Source: Podospora bellae-mahoneyi
Lineage: Eukaryota; Ascomycota; Sordariomycetes; Sordariales; Podosporaceae
Direction of reading: 5' to 3'
Assembly: GCF_035222275.1 (NCBI RefSeq)
Contig: NC_085883.1
Span: 2,046,001 to 2,110,000, forward strand
DNA: 64,000 nucleotides
Below the pieces are notes generated by a model. The model did no database searches, was not told the origin of the DNA, and saw nothing but the letters and a program-made list of their open reading frames with translations. This document shows positions 56,808-64,000 of the stretch, one piece after another (within the stretch, counting starts at the first letter, position 1; each line of letters begins with the position of its first letter). Position numbers and translations under genes: made by a program.

Positions 56808-59584
56808 TCAATCCATCACGTCCCCCCTCCCGGCCTCCTCCTGCCCCTTCCAAAGATACTTCTTATCAAACGTCAACTCCTGCCTCATCGCCACATCCAA
56901 CAACCAATCCCCATTCACCACCCTCGGCTCGCAGTGCCCATTAACCGCCATCTCCTCAAACTTGGGCCACAGCGCCTTCTCCCCCGGCGTGGTCCCGCTC
57001 AGCAAATACACCGGGTCCGGGTCCGCCCCCCCATCCTCCTCCGCCGTCGTCGGCTTGATCGTCGTCCCGCTCCTCGCCCTATAAATCTTGAATATCGCCC
57101 CGTTCGCCTCCGCAATGGCTTTAAAATTCTCCACCCCGTTCTTGATGTCCGCCGTGCAATAAATCGGCACATTCCACAGGAGCTTCCCTTTATTCGCGCG
57201 CGCGCGCCCGACAGACGTCCCGAGGTTGATGTTGAACTTCTTTTCGTTTTCCTCGTCAACCAAAAAGTGGTCCTCCACTGGCGGACGCTTGTTCGTCTCG
57301 AGGCAGGCGTCGAGGAACGAAGTGTTGATTATTTCCGCGCCCTTGGCTAGGCACTTGAGGAATTTCATCGTGCGGACGACTTTGGGGGCGGCGAGGTAGT
57401 CGCACGGTTGGGTGTCTTGCACCAGGGTGACGCCGAGGTTGCGCAGTTTCTTCTGCGGAGGTGTTAGCAATGCTCGATAAAGAGATGTGGGAAGCAAGCT
57501 TACCCGGTCCGAATCCTCCAAGTTCTTATTCCCTACCCATCTCTTGTACCCCGTCGCGCAAATCCTCATCGCGACATTCGGCAGCGACAACCTCGGCCTC
57601 TTGGACGGCCTGCTCTTCTCACCGGTCTCCTCTTCCTCTTCATCATCATCCGCATCAGCATGGCCGTCCGGACTAGAGCTTCTCGTGCTTCTCTCCTTGT
57701 CAATCTGATCCATCGCCCTCTTACCACCCCAAACCCCATCCTTCAATGGCCTCCTCTTTTCCTTCTCATACAACGCCAGATCCGGAGCAATGTCCTGAAG
57801 CTTGGAGAGCGCAGCTGCTTTGGCATTCCGGCTGCCGCTTGACAGGACGGAGGGGGTATCATTCTCCTTCCCTGTGCGAAGATGACGACCCTTGGCTGGC
57901 GTGACAAGGTTGGGCGCGGTTGGGGCGGCAGCAGCCGCCGCCTTTGGCTTTCGCCCCTTCTTCGCCGTTGCCGGTGCAGCAGGCGCTGGGCTCGAATCCG
58001 TCATGAACGAGTCTTGCATGGTGCCAAAGTCCTTGTCCAGGTTCATGGTGAGCGCGTTCTTTTGCGCCGCTGCGGCCACTCTCTTCTTCTTCTTTGCTGC
58101 CGCATCCATGTGTTCCTCTCCTCCTGGGTAGTACAGATTGCGGAGCACAGTCTCGTCGAGGAAGGTTTTGCCAATAACTTCGCCAAGATTCGTTCGCCGA
58201 GGCCATGCTTTGTACTTGTCGTCGTTGAGAGCCAGAGCCTGGCAGGCAACATAGCTCTCCTCGATCCAGAGGTGGTTGACGATCTCGATGTTCCAGTCCT
58301 TGGCGGCTTCACACTTCTCGCTATGCAGGCGAGCCGTGATGAGATGTGTATTCTCTGCCTTCATCGTTCGGGTATATGTAGCACCGGCAGCCGTGACGAG
58401 GTTCTCCAGGTAGATACGGGCCTCACCACCGTAGTTGGAGAGTGTGATCTTTAGGTCCTTAAATCCTGGCAGAGGTTCTCTTGGAACTGGGTAATGAAGC
58501 AAGCGCCGAAGCGGCGAAGTCCACTCGTTGTACACAATCAAATAGTAGAGCCACGCCAAGTTGCCGACGTCTTTGCCCATTTGCGAAGCCCTGACATATT
58601 GCTCGCCATCACGGTAGTGACCGACAAAGGTATTGCACTCTTCAACCGTCCCCACAACCTCGCCTCCACCTCTTGCAATCTTCTCGCCAATGGTCTTACG
58701 GGTCGAGTCGTTGATGGGGAGGTCGTCGCCCAACAGAACCTTCTTCTGCGAAAACACCACGAGCTTCTCCCCCCCCTGCGGTTCGTATGGGCCACTGGGG
58801 ACAGCAGAGCTAGCACCCTCAAGTTGCTGGCTACTTGGGATTTTCACCGGTTCTTCGGAGGCAGTGCGCAAGACTTCCGGGTCGGGGAGGAGATATGGAC
58901 CTTCGTCGATTCGTTTGCCCAGACGGAAGCAGTCGTCGAACCTAAAGATGTATGATTAGAAGGTGCCCGTGCCAACAGTTGCACACCAAAACCCACCAAT
59001 GAGGAAGGACAATCTTGGCCTTCAACTTCTTCTCGAGCGCCTCCTGACATTTTGGGTGTTCCAGTGTGAGAGCGCAAATGTGGGTGGTTAACTTGTTTAG
59101 ATCCTTGGACTCCATGCCCCCGAGGGCCAAAACGCCACCACAGATTGCCTCCCTGTCTAGGGTTGGGATGTCGGCGCAAGTGACGGTCACGCTTGAGAAG
59201 ATCATGCGGGGATCTGGCGAGTAGGGCCGTAACTGCGCCAGCTTTCTGCGATGAATGCTGACTCTGATCCAGTCCGACTTGACCACGGGCACCATGGCGG
59301 CCAGCGACTCGGTGTATTCTTCAAAGTCAATCGTGTTCGAAATAATGTGGGTGGCTTTCTTCCACCGGATCTTTCCCTGGCGATCTGGCTCTAGCACTTC
59401 GGCGCCGTGTTCTCTTGCGACATCGGATAGCTACGAGCTGAGTAAGTTGCTTGGGTTCTTCAGACGAAGCTGGACAACAAACGGGACGAACAATGGAGAT
59501 TAGCTGGCTCGAGAGCTGCTTGCTTTGCACGAAAGCGATAGCGCAGTCGGCGAGCAATGGGGCCTTCTCATGCTGTTCCGCCAT
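56808..59584 (-). CDS. Multi-BRCT genome-stability protein, Brc1/Rtt107-like
   Basis: Exons 59584-59492, 59430-58997, 58941-57504 and 57452-56808 give 869 residues. Brc1/Rtt107 proteins bind phosphorylated histone H2A at stressed replication forks and scaffold repair factors. The N-terminus (MAEQHEKAPLLADCAIAFV) leads into BRCT repeats recognised by THIISNTIDFEEY, GGVLALGGMESKDLNKLTTH and IVLPHWFDDCFRLGKRIDEG. Further repeats are marked by ENLVTAAGATYTRTM, THLITARLHSEKCEAAKDWN and VNHLWIEESYV. A long basic, acidic and Ser-rich linker follows, then the C-terminal BRCT pair (MRICATGYKRW, FLKCLAKGAEIINTSFLDAC and VVNGDWLLDVAM). The first intron uses a weaker GTTCGT donor but restores LSDVAREHGAEVLEPD. 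The third intron is 51 bases with no stop and could be retained in frame. Confidence 0.9.
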
Positions 59585-62500
59585 GTTGAAAGCAGGCTGT
59601 CGCATGCGCGTGTCGGTGATGGTATGCATCAAGTGGTGGACCGTCGAAGTCTGTTTGCCCAAGCTGGTACGGATAGTGGTAGGTTGTGGTGGTGCTTTGT
59701 GGCTTGTGTGGGTGTGTGGGTGGCCGAGACGCGTCTCGAAAATCCACCAGGACAAGGAGAGACGCGAGACAACCGCGACTCACATGACCCACCAAGCAGC
59801 TTGCTTCCCATTTAAACCCTGGCCGTAAAGTGGGGCCGTCACTGAGCTGAGGTGTTTGATGACATCGAAGATCAAGATATTTCCGCCAGGTGCTGACACA
59901 AGATGCGGCATGGCCTTCTACTTCCTGTCTTGGAGAAGCACTGCTTTGGCACAAGCATAGAGAGAGCTAGGGATAGATGTGTGAGCTGTGTTGGAAGTCT
60001 TTCAATAGCATTTGCAAGTTATGGTCGCCGCCAGAAGGTCAGACTGGACAAGAGGAAATCTATCACAGACTCTGTCTGCAGTCAAAACGAAGAGATGGTC
60101 TCGAAGCACCTTCTCCGCCGAAACAAACAATTCCATTACATTTAAATGTCAGACGATACATATGTTTATTCAAGGTATCTAGTTGCTAAAGCAAACTACA
60201 TGCCGATAAATCAGCATATCTGGCATAAATGCCGGACTTGGTAGATTTTAGCCAACGCCCATACCAACCATGGCTATGGCTCATGGTTCATGGCCGGAGT
60301 ATTGCACAAGTCAAATGCCACCTATCAGAGTCGATTTTCTGTGGATTATTGATTTGCCAAAGCCAAAGCCTCCGGATCGAAGAATGACTCCTCTTGAACA
60401 AACTCAATAAGCCTAACGCCAGTGATAACAGTCAAACCAGACCGACTATTGTACGACCCACCTAACCCCGTGCCGTGACACCGGGTCCGGCTTAAAGCTA
60501 AAATGACATCTGCACAGAGCCATCATCATAATGAGCACACCCACATCGTCGATATTCTGTGTCCTCCGAGCTTGGTGATGGGGGAAATTATGGTGTTGCA
60601 ATCGTGACGCGCTGCCCCTACGCGCGCCGCAAATGTGAAAACGCCAAAATTGCGAAATCACGATGCAGCCAATCAGCGCCCTATCACCCCCCGTGCCTCG
60701 GACTCTCTCAGCCACGGCGGGGTAGCTTTAACAAACAGCCCGACAGGAAAGCCCATCCCCTTATCGCGACGAATCGTTGATGCTGGATGCCGGACAGACG
60801 CAAGATAGTGTAAAAAAGCAACAATCAAGAACCAATGAGTCGTGCCAACCATCTCAGCTTTTCTCAAGGACCTCCATGCGGGCAGCCTGTAGCCTGATGG
60901 ATCCCGCCTTTTCGGATCGTGTGCATCCATGGCTTTCGTCCTCAAGTCGGTGTCGACACAACGCTGCCATGTGAGAGAGAACCAGGAGGAAGAGGCCAGA
61001 AGGAGTTGGGTTGTGGTCGGGCTCTCTTTGGTTGAACGTGAGTGGGTGGCGCAATTGACCCGCAGCTGAATTTTAGGCCCCCCTTGGCCACCTCGGTGCA
61101 TGTGTCGATCCTAAAAATGAAATGAGGATGGATGAGTGATGTCGCTGCACGAAAATGAAAAGGAAAAGCTTCAAAAAGATGCAAAACAAAAGGACAAAAA
61201 ATGATCACCAGCAACAAGTCGGTGTTATCGCCATGGTGTTTGTTCGCATCGGGGTCAAAAGTTCCTCTGTTTGCGCAAGATGTTGTTGTGTGAGTCATCA
61301 CTTGAACAGGGCGGCCCACCAGTGGCTTGGGTGAGGGTGGGACATGTACCAGTACTTCAGGCAAGATGCCGGACAGCGATTGCGCCCGAGCCCTGTGCCG
61401 GGATGTGAGCTACAGCCGTTTGTTTGGACTGGGACTCGGTTTGGACAAAGCTGTCAAGATGTGCAACATCAAATGTCGAACCTCGAGTCCGTGCAATTGT
61501 TGGGGTTTCGGTATGCCATGATGTCGCTGGCGTTGATCGAGCCGTGATGTGCATACCTGGGTTGGTGGGTGTAAGCTTGAGAGCGCTCTCGGGGTGGCCT
61601 TGAAAGTTACAACAAAGTCTGTCGCCGCAAAGAGGTCGATACGCGTCATCGTCAACCGAGGTGTAACCGCCTGGACTCAACAAGAGAGGAGTAAAGTTGA
61701 GCCAAAAGGCCGCTGTGGCTCTTTGATTTGGCTCGCGTGATGGGTTTGTGGCTCCTGCGATGAAAAGCTTGCTCGTATTGAAAGGCCATTGTCCGTGTAC
61801 GATAGCCATGTGTTCCGGCGTGGGCAAAAGGGCGTCAGGCTCTGGTGGTTGGGCTGTGATGGACAGAGGCGACAGAGGTTTCATGGCTTGGATTTGGCAG
61901 TGGCGATCATGTCCTCATCGTCATTCTAAGGGTCTTGTTGAAAAGTTTTTGCTGCGTGCCAAGTTGGTTCAGTCAGGCTCGCCATGGCTGAGAGCAGTGT
62001 GGACATGATGGCGCTGGGCGAGGCCGGACATGGTGGTGAGAGTTGTTGCGGTGCTTGTTGAATATTGTTACATCGCTGTTGTTAGAGGAAAGAGGAAAAG
62101 AATGCTGCCATCATCAATATTTTTGGTTGATAAATGCAAGAGCAAAAGGGCCCTTCGTGACGGCGCAGTGACAAGGGGGGCGTGTTTTAGAGTTGTGGGG
62201 ATGTGCCAAGTACCGCTACTTAGGGGGCATCAAGGAGGCCCGTGTGTGCCGTCCCCGCCCGCTGATTCGCTGGTTGAGTTTTCTTGTTGGCCTGAGGCAA
62301 GCAGACACGGCTGGCAGACAAAAAATATTTAAGAAGGCACCATCGCCCACCTTGCTCGCCCTTTGGAAGAAGTTGCTCGGTTCTGCCGCCCCACATATTC
62401 TCCTCCAGCCACACTTCCCGCACCATAGCGTAAGCAACCGTCGCCAACCCCGACGAACTTCGCTGTCGTGATAACTTCCCATTTTTCTTTTCACTCCTCG

Positions 62501-63260
62501 CTGCCTCTGCCTTGTGTAGCCACAACGCACAGCCAAATACTCTCATTTAGACTCCCGGTCGATACAGGAACCCGATCGATTCCGTCGTCGTCGACCAAGA
62601 CCACCTTAATCAAAAAGAAAAGATCAAGATCATTTGCACAGGTCACAGTGCAAAACCCAAGACAAGACAAGACCCCTCTCTCTCTGCCGTGTGCTTGAAA
62701 GTGTGGACCACCTCGATACATCATCGCATCAACTCGTTCTCGTTCTCGTCGTCGCCAGAACAGCCACGACTTCGTCATCTCATCGAGTAAATATTTGGTC
62801 GACGGTCGAGAGGTCTTGACGGGTTTCAGGTGCTTGTGTCGGCGAACAGTAGTTGAGGGGGAGACATTAGGTTGTTTATCTCCCATCTTCCGGTAAGAAA
62901 CTCACCTCTCTGCTTCCATTCACTCCCGCACTCTTGCGAGTTGCTCTCGCTGCTGCCTCGACAACCCCGCCGCCGACAACAGAGCAAACTGCCAATTCAC
63001 CACCACAACGCTCGGGCCCACTTTCCCTCAACGGCGCAACTATAAATTGGCCGCTTCTGACCCCCCTCCGTCTTTTACGCCAAACAACACCGCGAGATCG
63101 TAAATTGCCATTTCACTCTGCGACTACAAAGCACTCTTTATTTGCGCATTATCACAATCTGCACGCTTCAGGAAGTCATCTAACAGCTCTACCCCGCAGA
63201 TTAGTTCGCGCGCAGACAAAGTCATCTAAAAAGTCGCTTTGAGATCTCACAACCGCAATC
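59585..63260. other. Second long stretch without a recognisable gene, upstream of TBP
   Basis: This 3.7-kb stretch has only scattered short frames, the longest about 175 codons on the minus strand at 61357-61884, with no known domain. A CCAATCAG box lies at 60668-60675. From about 62,330 the sequence is pyrimidine-rich, with TC tracts (62674-62690) and a candidate leader donor GTAAGAAAC at 62893, suggesting a long, perhaps spliced, TBP leader. Confidence 0.5.
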
Positions 63261-64000
63261 ATGGATGCGATTCAAACCCACCCCACGAGCGCTGCCCAGG
63301 CCAAAGCCTTCACTGCCCCCGGTTCTCTCTCCTTCCCCACCGGACATGCCGATCTGAACCAGTCGGTCGCGGGCAATGGCACTGTCGCCAATGGCGCACA
63401 GCAGTCGGGCGTCCAAACCACCAACGGTGCTGGGGTGACTCCCGCGACCCCCGCTGCGACGCCGGGCGCCGCTTCAGCTGGACCCAGTGGTATCACACCC
63501 ACTCTTCAGTAGGAACACCTTTGCATTGCTTTGCAAATAAATGTAGGCTGACCTCCAAAGGAACATTGTCGCGACTGTCAATCTTGACTGCCGTCTGGAC
63601 CTGAAGACAATTGCGCTGCACGCTCGCAATGCTGAGGTACGTGTTGCGATCTGGTCTGGGCAGACAGCTCTTTTGAGCGACTTTGCTCCATGACCTTATC
63701 GTCAACAATTTTGCCAAGCCAGGTCTAACATGCTGTAGTACAACCCCAAGCGTTTCGCCGCTGTTATCATGCGTATCCGTGAGCCCAAGACCACCGCTTT
63801 GATCTTTGCTTCGGGCAAGATGGTCGTCACTGGCGCCAAGTCGGAAGATGACTCCAAGCTTGCTTCCCGCAAGTATGCCCGTATCATTCAGAAGCTCGGC
63901 TTCAACGCCAAGTTCACCGACTTCAAGATCCAGAACATTGTGGGTTCTTGCGACATCAAGTTCCCCATCCGTCTGGAGGGTCTTGCTTCCAAGCATCACA
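63261..64000 (+). CDS. SPT15: TATA-binding protein (TBP), 3' part beyond the window
   Basis: Exons 63261-63508, 63561-63636 and 63739 to past 64000; about 195 codons are inside the window. TBP nucleates pol I, II and III preinitiation complexes at promoters. The N-terminal 83 residues are Ala/Thr/Gly/Gln-rich and non-conserved, as usual. The first core repeat follows: [71 protein letters not shown]. The linker and start of the second repeat are visible ([20 protein letters not shown]). The intron joins CA-G give TLQNIVATV, and the GAG/TAC join gives AEYNPKRF. The second repeat lies outside the window. Confidence 0.97.

Noticed and set aside
61357-61884. 175-codon minus-strand frame upstream of TBP
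   Set aside because: No recognisable motif, no plausible splice partners, and no composition like that of the real genes nearby.
1-64000. Transposable elements, retroelement remnants or repeat-induced mutation islands
   Set aside because: I saw no transposase, reverse transcriptase or integrase motifs, no terminal repeats and no strongly AT-rich block. The 3.9-5.4 kb gap is only moderately AT-richer.

Overview
The window is about 64 kb of nuclear DNA from a filamentous ascomycete, most likely a Sordariomycete close to the Sordariales (Podospora, Chaetomium or Neurospora relatives). The order is inferred from overall similarity of the proteins and could not be checked by search. The supporting signs are short GT-AG introns of about 45-70 bases with CTAAC/CTGAC-type branch sites close to the acceptor, GC-rich coding sequence, genes every 2-3 kb on both strands, and a set of conserved eukaryotic housekeeping proteins in their fungal forms. 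I rebuilt the exon structure of 20 protein genes by following reading frames across splice sites; 19 are complete and one (TBP) runs off the right edge. I found no transposon, no rRNA gene, no convincing tRNA and no CRISPR. One weak tRNA-like stretch is listed.

Left part (1-12.3 kb): a SNF2-family translocase with a SUMO-interacting motif (minus), a 2-kb gene-free gap, a Yrb30-type RanGTP-binding protein (minus) divergent from the translation terminator eRF3/Sup35 with a Q/N/G/Y-rich prion-like N-terminus (plus), and a three-exon short-chain dehydrogenase. A 3.9-kb stretch with no recognisable gene follows.

Middle part (16-34 kb): a mitochondrial 2-oxoglutarate/malate-type carrier; PAN2, the catalytic subunit of the Pan2-Pan3 deadenylase; a membrane-anchored cytochrome P450 facing an ornithine cyclodeaminase/mu-crystallin-family protein; a beta-carbonic anhydrase; ribosomal protein eL8 (RPL8) divergent from the tRNA thiolase NCS6; and a tiny five-exon gene for an NDUFA1-like complex I subunit that contains a 4-base microexon.

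Right part (34-64 kb): a Sas3/Mst2-type MYST histone acetyltransferase; an epsin; the self-cleaving Nup98-Nup96 precursor; a Git1-like glycerophosphoinositol/phosphate transporter; a divergent pair of four-helix membrane proteins that share a VSDGxR tail motif; a Brc1/Rtt107-like multi-BRCT genome-stability protein; a second 3.7-kb gene-poor stretch; and the start of the TATA-binding protein gene.

Most of these genes act separately, with no sign of an operon or a biosynthetic cluster. Several neighbours share short divergent promoters: Yrb30-like/SUP35, RPL8/NCS6, complex I subunit/MYST, and the membrane-protein pair. I did not find a clearly new multi-gene system. The observations most worth a second look are the 4-base microexon, the paired membrane proteins with a common tail motif, the 102-codon in-frame extension after the PAN2 stop, the histidine-rich insertions in the ornithine cyclodeaminase-like protein, and a G-rich sense-strand bias at the 3' ends of many genes.
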